Of a stretch of 64,000 nucleotides of DNA, positions 46,341 to 58,014 are shown in pieces. The translations under genes were made by a program, and so were the position numbers. The notes below the pieces were generated by a model. The model worked only from the letters and a program-made list of their open reading frames with translations. It was not told the DNA's origin and ran no database searches. Each line of letters begins with the position of its first letter. Position 1 is the stretch's first letter. Where the stretch lies: NCBI GenBank assembly GCA_021229015.1, contig CM037787.1, positions 33,989,874 to 34,053,873 on the forward strand, in the 5' to 3' direction. The stretch comes from Solen grandis (lineage: Eukaryota; Mollusca; Bivalvia; Adapedonta; Solenidae).

Positions 46341-49300
46341 TTTAAAATTGTTTTTTTTCTTCATTTTTTCCCCATTTCTTTTTTTTAATTCACTTTTTTT
46401 TTTTTTGGGCTTCTGCAATTTTTTTAAAACCTGCTTCAACCCCTTTTTGGGTTTTTTACTTTTTTAACAGGACCTTTTTTTTGTACTTTATTTTTTTTTT
46501 AAATGGAAAATTTTTGGGGGTTTTGTGGTTTTTCCTTTTTTTTTGGGGGTTGGGACATGGACAAAGCCCGGACTTTGCTTAAAATAAAATTTTTTCTTTT
46601 TTTTGTTAATACTTTTAAAAAAAGAGCAAAAACTTCCATATTTATAATAAATTCACAACATAAAGAATTTTTTAAAATTTTTTTAAAAAAAGGGTTTTAT
46701 TTAAATCTTCTATAATTTGGGTTTTTTTTTTAAAACTTTAAATATTTAGACACTCCCATAACATAAAAATTAATAAAAAATTCCTAAATTTTTTTGTCAT
46801 TGTTGATCCAAAATTTAGCTTCATATGGGTTTATATAATTTATAAAATTCTTAAAGGGAATTTTTTAAAAATTAAAAAAATTTAAATTTTTCTTTTAAAA
46901 AATTTTTTTTTTCTCTTTCCCCCAAAAAAAAGAGCTAAAAGTCTTTTCTTTTTTCTTTTTCATTTTATACTTTCCGTGTTCTGGGGTTTTGTCCCCCTAA
47001 GGAAAATTTGGGGGGTTTTTTGGTGTTTCAAATTTATCCTTTAAAATTTCTTCACTTTCCCTTTTTTAAAAAAAAAAAAAACGTTTTAAAATATTTTCAA
47101 AAATAAAATATGTTTTAAAAATTTTGTTTATATTTTATAACTAAAATAACCTATAAAATTTAAAATAAAATTTTTTGGGGAAAAAAAGTTTTTAAATAGG
47201 GACAAAGTCCCCTTTAAACACACAGACAAGCTGTTAAAAAAAATCCCCTTTTTAGGGGGAACAAATTCCAGCTAGGAAAAATTAAACAACAAAAAATTTT
47301 TGTGGGGTTGACCCATTTAAAAAAAATTTAAAATTTACTATTTTTCTTTTTTTTTAATTTTTTTTAAATTTTTTTCCTTTCTTTAGTGTAGGGATACATC
47401 ATTTTTCCCCTTAGACAGTTTTCAAAACACCTATCTTTTGAAAAAAAAAATAATAACTTTTTTTTTTTCCCCCTTAAATTTTTTAAAACTAATTGTATTT
47501 TTTGGGAAAAAACCCATACATTTTTTTCAGCGTTCTACCTAAAAAAAGCAAATTTTGATAACATGTCTCTTTTTTTTGTTAATTGTTTAGTTGCACTACA
47601 ATCATAAATTTTTGTAAGGGGAAAATTCCCTTTTAAATTATTAAAAAATTTCTTAATATTCTTTTATTTTTTTTTTCCCCCCTTAAAAAAAAGGGGTTAT
47701 AAATTAATAAATTCTTTGTTTTTGGATTTCTAATTCATAAAACCTTTTCTCTATTTTTATATGCTTTTTTAAAAATTTAATAGTTGGACAAGTTAAAATT
47801 TTTAAATTTCACCCCTATATTTTTTTTCTAAAAGATCAAAAAAAAAATTTTGTTTTTTTTCCCCCCCCCGTTTTTCCACAAAAAATTTCCAGTGTGAAAA
47901 TTTTGGTAACTCCATTTTTTTAAAATTTTTTTTTTAGTAATTATTTTTTAAAATTTTTTATTTAAATTTTTTTTAATACTTTTGAAAATTTTTTAAGGAT
48001 TATGTAAATTTTTTTAGTAATTTTTTAGTAATTTTTTAAAAAATATAAATAATTTTGAATTTAAAATAACTAATACACAATTCCTTAATCTACCCCCTTC
48101 CCAAAATTTAAATTTTTGCCTTGTATAAAAAAAGATAAAGATTTTTGGCCATCCGACCGCTCTTTCGTTTTTTAAAATTATACCTTCGAAACATTTTTAA
48201 AATTTTTCTCCCGAACCCTGTAAAGTTATCATCCGTTGAACGAAACCCCCCAAACCCTAATCATAATTGGTTTTTAATATTTTTTTAATGTTTTTTTAGG
48301 GGGAAAATTTTAAATTTTTTTTATTTTTTCTAATTTCTTTATCCTCTTTTGAATTAAAAGCAAAGAAAATTTTTTTTTCTCATCCCACTGTTTATAAGCT
48401 TTTATTCCCCCCCTGTATATTGATTTGGACTCCTTTATTTTTTATTTTTTACTTTTGTTATTTTTTGGGGGAAAAAAATGTTCTGTTGATGTTCTATCTG
48501 GGTCTTCAAATAACAAATTGAATACCTTTTTATATTCTAGCTGGGGAAAAATTTTTTTTAATATTCCAAAATGTATAAATTTTTTTTTTTTTATTTTTTC
48601 CATGTCTAAAATTTATCATATAAAATTTAAACCCTCTTTTTTCCCCAAATCTATTTTTAAAAATTCTACTAATTTAACATCAAAACACTTCAAAATTTTA
48701 AACAAATTTTTTTAATAACGTAAGAAGCATTTTTTTCAGTAGATTTCTATTTAAATTTAATCATTTAATGTAAGTTATATTCAAGCATCTCCAACCGCTT
48801 TTTTTAAAAAAAGGGGGAAATGTTTTAAAAAATTTAAAATCTTTAGGGGAAAAAAAAATCATTTTTTTAAATTTTTTTAAAATCATCTTTTTTTTCTGAG
48901 GAAGCCCTTAAGATCCAACCTATTTTTTAAAATTTTATTTAAATTCCCTTTGGGATGCCCTATTTTCACGTTCGTAGGAGAATTTTTCCCCCAAAACGAT
49001 TAACAATGAAAAAAATCACTACATCAATTGGGCATTACTTCATTCCAGATATTTTTTTTGTTTTTTTTAAAATTTTTTATTTTCCTATATTTGATATATT
49101 TTTTGCGTTTTCCTCACTATCACTTTTGTTTCAATTTCAAATGTAATCTTTTTTTCCAGGAACAATAAAACATTACCATTAGATTAGGGAAAAAATTTTC
49201 CCTGAAAAATTTTTTGATTTTGATCAATAGTTAAAAGGATTTTGCTTTTACAACCTTTGACGAAACCTTTTTTTTTCCCCAGGTTCTCTTTTTCTTCTGT

Positions 49301-49400
49301 AGGGGGTTTTGTTTTTCTCCGTAATTTCCTTTTTTTTAAAGGGAAAAAGGGAAAACTTTTTTCCCCCTGTGAAACTTTTTAAATTTTTAAAAAAGGCAAA
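46341..49400. other. Polinton interior, genes unresolved
   Basis: Minus-strand stretches near 48070-48290 and 48960-49150 look coding by composition, but frames are too broken to identify a product. Capsid or ATPase genes would be expected hereabouts. Phe/Lys/Pro-rich ORFs in this zone follow homopolymers and are not called. Confidence 0.35.
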
Positions 49401-50222
49401 GGGGGAATGATTTTAAAACCCCGTATATGAGAAAATATTATGATGATATGATGGGGAAAAACCCCTTTATAGATGAAATGTGAACAAAGTAAAAATACTT
49501 CTATTGAAATTTTTTAAATAATGTTGATACGGGAAAAAACCCTGAATATTTATTGAAAAAAATGCCCAAATTGGGTTTAAAAAAACCAAGAACCTATGGG
49601 GAAAAATTAAAACTTAAAAAAAAAGGGGAAAAATTTTAAAAAGCCCGGTTTTATGTTCAGAGGGGAATAAAGAATACCCTATATCTATTACAAAAAAAAC
49701 GATTCTAAGAAACTTTAAAAAAATATTCACTTACCATTTCCCGAAAAAAAACGTATTAAATTTTGTTCAAAAGGGTTTTTTGGAGTAATGTTTTTTCAAT
49801 TTATTCACAGGGTTTTCATGGTAGAAAAGATTTTTCCAAAAAAATTAAAGAAGAAAAAAATTAATAATATAGAAAATAACATTAATACTAAAAAAAAAAA
49901 GATTTCCCCAGGCATTTTGAAATTACAGTAAAATACTTTTAAAAAGTAATGGAAACATCTTTTTCTGAAGAAAAATGCTACCACCCGGGGCTTCGCCAAA
50001 AATAGGGAAAAAAATTTTTTAAAGGGGGAGTTTCCAAGGGAACACAAAAAATTGTAGATAGAAGGATTGATGGACCCCAAAAAATGACCACTTTAAAAAT
50101 CATTTATAAAAAACTTAGCTAAAATTTCTGAAAAAAAAAAAAAAATAGCATATAAAAAAATAAATTAAAAAGTAAGGAAGATAATAAAATTTTCCCAAAA
50201 AGAAAGAATCACTGAAAAAAAA

Positions 50223-50435
50223 GTGTTTAAAATAGTGGAAGTGAAGAATAGAATTATTGAAACCTTTAGAGATAAATTAAGACTCAAAAAAATAGAAAAA
50301 AGAGACAAAATAAATTTAATTTTAAAGGGAAGTTTTACAACATTAGCAGAAAGAAAAAAAAATTTTTTTAAGAACAAGGATTACAATTGTTATATTTTAA
50401 CTGCTTTTGGAATGTTTTTGGGGTTTTTTTTTTAG
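50223..50435 (+). CDS. Polinton fragment of unknown function
   Basis: It is a charged helical stretch (VEVKNRIIETFRDKLRLKKI...) followed by LILKGSFTTLAERKKNF. It is one of the few plausible open frames in this part of the element. Upstream plus-strand pieces (49800-50100) also look coding. No family is recognised. Confidence 0.3.
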   Translation: MFKIVEVKNRIIETFRDKLRLKKIEKRDKINLILKGSFTTLAERKKNFFKNKDYNCYILTAFGMFLGFFF

Positions 50436-50439
50436 ACTT

Positions 50440-50760
50440 TATTCCGGGTTTTGGGGTGGAACTGTAAAACCTAAACCTCCGGGGAAAAGGGGGAAATGTA
50501 AAAGTTTTGGATAAAAAAAAAATTACAAATATTGCAAAAATTTGAAAAAATGCGGGAAGGGGGAGAAGCTTTTCCCGGATTTTTTGGGGCTATTGTAGGA
50601 GGGTTATTAAAAACAACAGGAAATGTTGTTGCAGGGTTTTGGGAAAAAAAATTTTGGGGGTTTTAATTTTATTATAGGGAAGATTTAAAACAGCTTTATG
50701 CTCCGCACCGGGGGTTTTTCCCCCCAAAAAACTACTCTTTAAAAAATAAAACTTTAAAAA
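50440..50760 (+). CDS. Glycine-rich fragment, possible minor capsid or membrane-active protein
   Basis: With frame changes the plus strand gives glycine-rich segments (GFFGAIVGGLLKTTGN-like, about 50570-50640) after a basic stretch. Such glycine/hydrophobic patterns are seen in minor structural proteins of Polintons and adenovirus-like elements, but this is a weak compositional argument. Confidence 0.25.
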
Positions 50761-51589
50761 TCCCTGCTGTAAAAATTTTCCCCCTTTTTAAAGAAATTTA
50801 AACATCTTATGTTCCCGTTTTTTTTTTAAGTTCATAGTTTTTTTTTTTTTGGTTTTTTTACTAGGTTTTATTTTGGGCACTACGGAAAAATGTGAAAACA
50901 TAGTCCGGGGGTTTGTCCCCAGGGGTTTTTGGGAAAAATTTTTTTTGGGTTACCACTGAGTTTTTTAAAATTTTTTTTTTTAGGAATGGGGGTTTTTTTT
51001 TTTTTCATTATTTATTCCTAGGTTTTTTTTTTTTTTTCTTCTGCAAAAACAATTTCCCTTTTTTAAAACTTGGATTGTGCCAATTCTTTTAATTTTCCCC
51101 CTCACTAGGAACATATATAACCCCCAAAACCCTAAACTAAACAACTTTTCTTCTTTTTTATTTTAATGTGTTTTCAAAAATTTTATATTTTTTTAGGGGG
51201 AAACTTTTAAAAAAAAAGTTATAAATTTCCAAAAATTTTAAATAAAAATTGTTTTTTAGTATCCAAAAACCCCTTTCCCCCTTTCCCAAAATTTCTTTTC
51301 CCAGTTTGAGATTGTGCTTTTAAGAATAGCCCAACAAAATGTTTTTTATAGACCCCATTAAAATTTTTTTAACTCCTGCATTGTAAACCCTTTTTACTCA
51401 CAAAAATAAAAATTTCCATATGTTTTTTTAAAAATTTTTGGTTTTTTTATATAATCAATAGAAATGTTTTTTTTTAAAAACTTTTTTTTTAAAAACCCCC
51501 GGGGGAAAAAAAAAACCCTTTTAGTCTAAAAAGTAAATAAAAAAAAAAAAGAAAATTTCCTTAAATAAGTTTTTTTCCAAACATTTTAA

Positions 51590-52000
51590 TCTTTTGTATT
51601 ATATATCCAAGACCCACCATCTGGATTTCTTTCTGTCCCAATCTGTATTTGATCTACATTAAATTCACTACAAATTTTTCAAAAACCTCTATATAATTAT
51701 TATTAAAACTTTCCCCAAATTTTATCTTGGGGGAAAAGGGGGAAAAATAATTTTTTTTTAATTTTCCCCTTTTGTTTGAAGAAATATGGAATAAAAATAA
51801 AAACCCGGGTTAATTCCGCCCCTATATGTTTTTTTTTGTCAACCCACAACCTGTTTTAAAACCAAATAGCAAAGTTTAATTGATTTTGCCAAAATAACAC
51901 CCAAATTTCCATTTTTCCCCCCCTTTTATATTTCTTCTATGAACTTTGGGAAAAAAATTTTTTTTAAATATATTAGGAAATCTACTTTAAAAATTTTTTT
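51590..52000 (-). CDS. Unidentified minus-strand Polinton gene fragment
   Basis: Minus-strand reading gives CSEFNVDQIQIGTERNPDGG (51600-51690) and, in another frame, GVILAKSIKLCYLVLKQVVG (51850-51960). The composition is protein-like rather than homopolymeric, but no family is recognised. Confidence 0.35.
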
Positions 52001-52429
52001 CGGCATGCCCTGCAGCCTTCCGTAGTCTTCCTTTTTCCCTCATAAATTATTTTTTTTTTTTTTTTATAATGTTAAGTGTTTTTTTTTTAAAAACCCCCTC
52101 CATGTAAAAAATTAAACCCCAAATTTTATTTAAAAGCTTCAGGATCATTTTTTTCGGTAAAAAATTACCATAAAAATTTTTCCCAAAATTTTTAAACCTA
52201 AAAAATTTCAACAAAAATAGATAAAAAACATGGGATAAAAAAAAAAGATTAAGAATTTTAAATTTTTAAAAAGGATTGTAAAAAATAGAAAATATTCAAA
52301 AAAAGGGGTTTTTTAAATTCCCCAAATCAAAAAATTTAAAAAAAGAATGTGGGGAATTTTTAAAAAACGTAATAAAAACATTTAAAAAAATATAAAAATT
52401 TATGAAGAAAATTTAAAACTAAAAAAGGG

Positions 52430-52860
52430 GAAAAATGAAAAAGAGAATAAAGGGGGGAAAAAAAAGAAAAAAAAAATTGAAAGAGCTTTTTTTAAAAAAA
52501 AAAAAAGAAAAGTTAAAAGAGAAATTTTAAAAAAAAATTTAAAAAATTAAAAGAGAAAGAGAAAAAATAAAAAAATTTTTGAAAGAGAAAAAGAAAAAGA
52601 ATTAATAGAAGATTTTAAAAGAAATGGGAAATAGATGAAAAAAAGGGGAAAATTTTTAAAAGAAAAAGAAAAAAAAATAATGGAAGGTTAGAAAAGAAAC
52701 AAAAATAAGGAAGTTTTTAAAAAGAAATAAAAAGGAAAAAATAGAAAAAAAAGAGAAAAATAAAAAAAGGGGGAAAAAGAAATATTAGAAGAGTTTTAAA
52801 AGAAAAAGAAAGAATAGAAGAAGAGAAAAAAAAGTAATATTAAAAGAATTTTAAACAATT
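52430..52860 (+). CDS. Lys/Glu-rich coiled-coil-like Polinton fragment
   Basis: Dense AAA/GAA codons give repeated KEKE/REKEK words over ~430 bp with no proline, consistent with a long charged helix. Frames shift several times. It could be a tail-fibre- or scaffold-like coiled coil, or simply low-complexity DNA. Confidence 0.3.
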
Positions 52861-52870
52861 ATATTTCACC

Positions 52871-54100
52871 TTGAACAAATAAATAGTACTTAAAATTTTT
52901 ATAAGGGGAGCACCTAGTAAAATTTAGGGTTGTTCCTTTTTAGAGTAATAAATTTTTTGGGTTTTGTTAATTTTTTTTTTGATAATTCGGTAAAAAAAAA
53001 TTAAAAATTTTGGGGGAAAATTTCTGAATTAACTAAAGGGTTTTGTGATGGGGGAAAAAAAAAATAAATAATCAGGGTTACCAATGATTGGGTTTTTAAA
53101 AAAACATCTGGGAAAGGGGGAACTTTGTTCACAAAATTTTAAAAAAATTTTAAATTTTTTTCAATAAAAATAATCATAAAATTTTTCCAAAATTAATGAA
53201 CCTAAAAACCCTCAACAATATATAATAAAAACAGGGGAAAAAAATTGGATTGAGAGGTTTATTATATTTGGGGGTTGGGGAAAATTTTTAAATTTGGGCA
53301 AGGGATTGAACTAATTTTTGAAAAACCCCCCCACCCAAAAAAAAAATTTTTTAGAGGGTTTTTTTTAAAAATTTTCAACAATAGTTTATGTATTTAAAAA
53401 TTTTGACAACAGAAAAATTTTTAAATTTTTATAAAAAAAAAGGTATTGCTTGTTTAAAAAGCAAAGAATACCCAAAAAATTCAGTTATAAAAAAACCCCA
53501 GGGGTTTTAAAAACCAAAGAATTTAAAAAAAATGTTTGGGTTTTTAAAAAAGTCATTATTTTTGGGAAAAATTCCCCCTCTTCTTTTAAACCCCCCCTGC
53601 CCCCGGGGAAAAATCAAAAAATTTTGTTCCTTTTTAAAGAATTAAAAGTTTAAACTTGAACAAATAAATATTCTTATAATTTTTTTTTTGGTGACCCAGG
53701 GAATATTCTGGTTTATTCCTGTTAGATAAAACAATTTGGAGATATTTTTTTACAAAAATTTTTAAAAAACCAAGTTAAAAAAAATTTAAAAAAAGGGAAA
53801 TATTTCTGAATTTTAAAAAAAAAGTTTTGTGATGAAAAAAAACAAAAAATAGATAATCAAAGGGTTGCCCCAAACGTTTTTGTTTTGAAATCATCCCAGG
53901 GGAAAGCTGGAAAAAAGGGTTTCCCCTAAAAATTTTTAAAAAAATTTTTTTTTATCAAAAAAAATGAAAATATTTGGGTTTTTTTAAAAAATATATACTA
54001 GATAATATTAAAATAGATTATATTTTAATAATTTAAAAAACCCAAAATTTTAAAATAAATTATTTAAAAATTTTTAAAAAAAAATTTAGATAGAGAATTT
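52871..54100 (+). repeat. Tandem duplication, ~785-bp period, in the Polinton
   Basis: TTGAACAAATAAATA occurs at 52871 and 53656. TTTTGTGATG occurs at 53041 and 53825, and AATCA/GGGTT words follow at the same offset. The blocks therefore repeat at a constant ~785-bp spacing, which suggests a duplicated gene with a common upstream motif. Both copies are degraded by homopolymers. Confidence 0.65.
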
Positions 54101-54819
54101 CTTAACCCCTTTTAAAAAAAAATTTGACCCCTTTTGGTAAAAAGAATAGAGGGGAAAAATTAAAAAAAATTTTTAAAATGCTGAAATAAAAAGGGGGGTT
54201 TTTTTTAAAAATAAGGGTTTTCATTTGGGGAAAGCCGGTAAGAAAAGTGTTGGTTATGTTTTTTATAAGGCGTTTGGTTTTTTACTGGGTTTGGGCTTTG
54301 AGAAAGGCAAAAAGGGGGGAAAAACGAGTTGGTGTGTTTTTGATGGGGAAAAATTTTTTAAGGGGGTGATATTTCTTTTTTAAAAAACAACAGCAAAACA
54401 TGATAATTTTGAACGCCCTTTTTTTTTGTTGAGGCTGGAAGTGTTATTTTTTTTTGGGTTTTTGGTAATAATACAACTGTAAATTAAAACTGTTTTTTTC
54501 CCTTTTTGTTTGAAATTTTAAAAAATATATATTTAAAAAGAAACCCCAAACCCCCCCAAAGGCCCCAATTTAACCCCGAAATTTTAAAAATAAAATACAG
54601 ATTCACAACCGGGTATTGGGGGATCCAAAAATGGAGCACCGGGGAAAGGAACAAATTCCAGCCCAAATGAACTCCCGGGGAAACCCAAATCAAAATTATA
54701 GATTTTCAAAAAAACTCGGGGTTTAAAAACTTAATTAATAAGAGATACTCGTAAACATTATTAAAAAATAAAAAGAGGAAAAAAAAATAAAAGATGGGGT
54801 AGACACAGCTTTTTTTTGC

Positions 54820-55200
54820 TAGTGTAATTATAGGGGAAATTTTTTGGGGTGGTTTTTCCTGTTCATTTCCCTTTGAAATTATTGCCCTTACATGTGGAGG
54901 GATTGGAGCCTCTATAAAAATTGTTTGGCTTAGATTTATGAATAAAATTAAAAAACATGATAATATTAAAAAATATTTCTAACATAAAATTAAAAAAATA
55001 AAAAAATTTAAACTTAAAGCTTTAACAGATGGACATATATCTGAAAAAAGAATTTAAAATTGTAAAAAGAAGAATTAAAAAAAAAATGAGCTTAAACAAT
55101 TAACAAAAAACTCTGCGGGTTTCCAAAAAAATATTCAGAAAAGAAAAGGGAAAAAAATTTAAAAGAACAGGGGGGAAAAGAGGCAATGGAATAATATCCA
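54820..55200 (+). CDS. Polinton membrane protein with C-terminal helix, unknown function
   Basis: The plus strand encodes a hydrophobic, glycine-containing segment (IGASIKIVWLRFMNKI) and then a charged helix ALTDGHISEKEFK..KRRIKKKMS. Proteins with a TM pair followed by a 'xxSxxEFxxI' helix are commonly seen near the ends of Polintons, with no assigned role. A stop and shifts interrupt it. Confidence 0.4.
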
Positions 55201-55407
55201 AAAAAATAAAAAAATGTATAATATTTAATTTTTATAAAACGTTAGAAAACCCCCTCCTTTCCCTAATTTAGAGTGGTAAAAAAAAAGGTTCAGGAAAAAA
55301 AAATAATTTTTTTTATTTTTTTCATTGTTGTTTTTTTTTTAAAAAATTTTCACATGTATTTTTTAAATTTTTATATTAGTGTGATTTTTTGATTTTTTTA
55401 ACTAATG

Positions 55408-55538
55408 TAGTAAAAGGTATTGAGAGTGAAAGTTTTTTGGGGGTTTACACAGAAAGCCGGGCGCGCGGATTAGCGCGTCTGGATTTTGAAGTGGTTAGAC
55501 CCGCAGTGACCCAAAACACTCTCAATACCTATACTACT
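55408..55538 (-). repeat. Polinton right terminal inverted repeat
   Basis: This is the inverted copy of 40427-40555. Inner edge: TAGTAAAAGGTATTGAGAGTG. Outer edge: CACTCTCAATACCTATACTACT at 55538, followed directly by CACGCA. Confidence 0.9.
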
Positions 55539-55544
55539 CACGCA
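55539..55544. repeat. Polinton target duplication CACGCA, right
   Basis: It is identical to 40421-40426. Confidence 0.92.
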
Positions 55545-58010
55545 GCACCTCTTGCCTCGATTCGGGGGACAGAAATGCCGTAAATACACCCCAAAGGAAA
55601 GAGAAACCCGAAAGGATAACTAGAATATATGTTCTATAAAAAGCATTTTATGCAAATGAAAATTTTTCCTGAAAGGGGGAAATTTGGGACACCCAAATTA
55701 CCCTCCTTAGATAGATCTATTCGAGAGAAATATTTCTGTACATTTTAAACAGGGGGTTCCCCCCGACTACTTTTTGACCTTTTTAAAGGGGTTAAATAAC
55801 AAAGTAAAAATTTTAGTGCACCGGTGGGGGGGAAATTTCACACCCAATTTTCTCAAAAATTTCCCTCTCAGTAATGCTCAATTTTTAAGGTTGTTGTGAA
55901 ATAAGGCCCCCAAAATTGGGGCATTTTATGACTATGAACTGTGTTCAATAAAATTTTAAATCTTTATTGCATGTCTTTAAAGTCAAAAACTCCCCTTTAA
56001 ATTTTCAGCATTAAATGGGGCATTTTTTTGTGTGGCAAAATCCGGATAAAGGGAACCAAGGGCAGGTAATTTGGGTCCCCTTTGTTCCCATTATAATTAA
56101 AAAACCCCCTTTAAGCCCCCATTCATTCTAAAAAAAATTTTTTTTTGTTTGGGGGAAAAAAAAAAAATCTTTATAAAAAAGTTGAATATTATACAGTCGA
56201 GTATTCCTTTTTAAAACACAAATATTTTCCCCCGGTTTCTTTTCCCCTTTTAGTAATTTTTTTTCATCCTTTTTTTGGGGCTGGGGAAAAAATGTCCCCC
56301 AAACTACCCCAAAAAAAATTCCCCAAAATTTGTAAAAAGAAAAGTATTTAAATTCGGTTTCCCGAAAAATTTAAAAAAATATTTAAAAACTGAAAAAAAA
56401 ATTGTGATAAATTTTCCCCCCTTGTTTAAAAAAAATAAAATATTACGCGTTTTCCCCCTTTTAAAAAGAGGAAAAATGAGTGGTATTGGGCCCATTGTGG
56501 GTAAGTAACAAGAAAAATTTTTTTTTTTGAAAACCCCAAAAATAAAAAAAAAATTTTTTACAAAACTTTTACCATTCTTAGAGAGGAAAGAAAAAAGAGA
56601 ATGAGAGAGAGAGAGGGAGAGAGCGGCCGGGGGGGGGGGGGGGGGGGGGGTTTCATTGGTCCAAAAGGGGGATGGGGTTTTTTTTAATTAAAAATTATTT
56701 TTTTTTTTCAAAATGTGAAAACTGCCTGAAAAAAAAAAAAACTTTTTTCCCTGGGGGGGGGGGGCCCTTTTTCGTAAGGGAAATTCTCTTTTAAAAGGCC
56801 CCTTAAAAACCCCTCCCCAAAAAAAAAAAGGGGCCCCAAAGGGAAAAATTGGAAATTGGGTTTTCTCCCCTTAAAGGCCATAAGGTCCCAAAATTTAGGG
56901 GAACCCTTTCAGGGGTTTTTCCTTTAAATTTAAAATTTCCCCCTCGAGAATTCCGAAAAAAATTTTTTAATATATTAAAAAAGGTTTTAATAAATTTTCC
57001 CAAAATCTTTAAATAAGTAGAATGCCGAACCCTTTTTAAACCCCCCCGGTTTTCCCAGCCCCTGGTTTTCTTGCTGGACGTTTGGGCCCCGCCCACGAGA
57101 GAAGCGATGTTAAGGGCCCCTGTGGTTGGTTTAAATATTAAAAAATTAAGCCTTTTTTGTTTAAAAAAATCCGGGGGATTTATACTTTCATCAAAAGATG
57201 TTTGGTGATCCCGTTTGAGATAAAATTATTGCAAAAAAAAAAAAACAATCCCCCATTTTTATTAGTATATATAAATTCAATTCCCCTTCAAATTTATTTA
57301 AATTTCAAAAAAATTTTTTTTTTTTTCCAAAAATGGCGGAGGTTCCCACAGGGGAACAGTGAAAATGTGTCTGAATTGTATTACGGCCCAAAGCAGAAAT
57401 AAAGGGCTCCCCGAAACATTTTTAACAAGAAAAAAAATGTCGTTTTAAAATTACGAAGTCTAATCGAGAATTTTTGTCCCCTCATAACTATCATTAAAAA
57501 GTTTTAAATAGTGTATTACAGGGGGTAAAGCTTACATGTATTTAAAAATAAATTTTTAATTTAAAATTTTTTCTTTTTTAAGTTGTGCAAAATTATCAGC
57601 ACGTTGCAGTGTACTGTAAGAATGGGTTTTTTTGGTTAAAAAACCCCTTTTTTTAGTGCAGCAATGGGGGGGCTACCTTTAAAAAAGAAAGATTAAAAGC
57701 GAGTATTATCTCTAAAGGAATGTAAAACGGTTTTTATAAATATTGCGTTTACATAATTTTGTTCTACGTGCTACAGGCCGACGGTGGGGGGCGTGATTGG
57801 ATTTAATTCCCGGTTTCTCTGCCTTTTAAGGGTAAATGGTGGCCACCCTTTTCTATCTGTGGTTTTTATAAATATGAACAGGAATTATTGGAAAAAATAA
57901 AAATTTCAAAGACAAATACAGTCTGTTTGCTAAAATTGGGTCAAGTACAGAAGTATTTTAATCATTGGGGGGGAAGAATTTGTTTAAAATTTTATAAAAG
58001 GGTTAAACAT
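55545..58010. other. Flanking DNA, low base quality
   Basis: No SLC17 exon or other gene is recognised. GA-rich DNA and a G20 run occur at 56600-56651. Long runs of A, T, C and G break all frames. Confidence 0.4.
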
Positions 58011-58014
58011 TTGG

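Larger units (their letters stand above)
40427..55538. mobile_element. Polinton/Maverick, 15.1 kb, inside an SLC17 intron
   Basis: All hallmarks are present: 6-bp CACGCA duplications, AG...CT termini (AGTATAT... / ...TATACTACT), long terminal inverted repeats, a retroviral-type integrase and a protein-primed family-B DNA polymerase. The length is within the 15-20 kb usual for the group. Integrase is on the minus strand near the left end and the polymerase runs rightward from it. The right two thirds should hold capsid, ATPase and protease genes, but frameshifting homopolymer noise prevents firm assignment. Polintons are self-synthesising eukaryotic DNA transposons related to virophages and adenoviruses; most also encode capsid proteins. 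Whether this copy is intact cannot be judged from the present bases. Confidence 0.93.

Noticed and set aside
44489..50377. Many short Phe/Lys/Leu-rich ORFs in the Polinton and its flank
   Set aside because: The residues follow T and A homopolymers and ORF ends follow run-length changes. They are not conserved protein sequence and are often antisense to PolB.
57770..57880. tRNA-like 'GATTTAATTCCCGG' word
   Set aside because: No A box at the right distance and no cloverleaf can be drawn; it is probably chance in noisy sequence.
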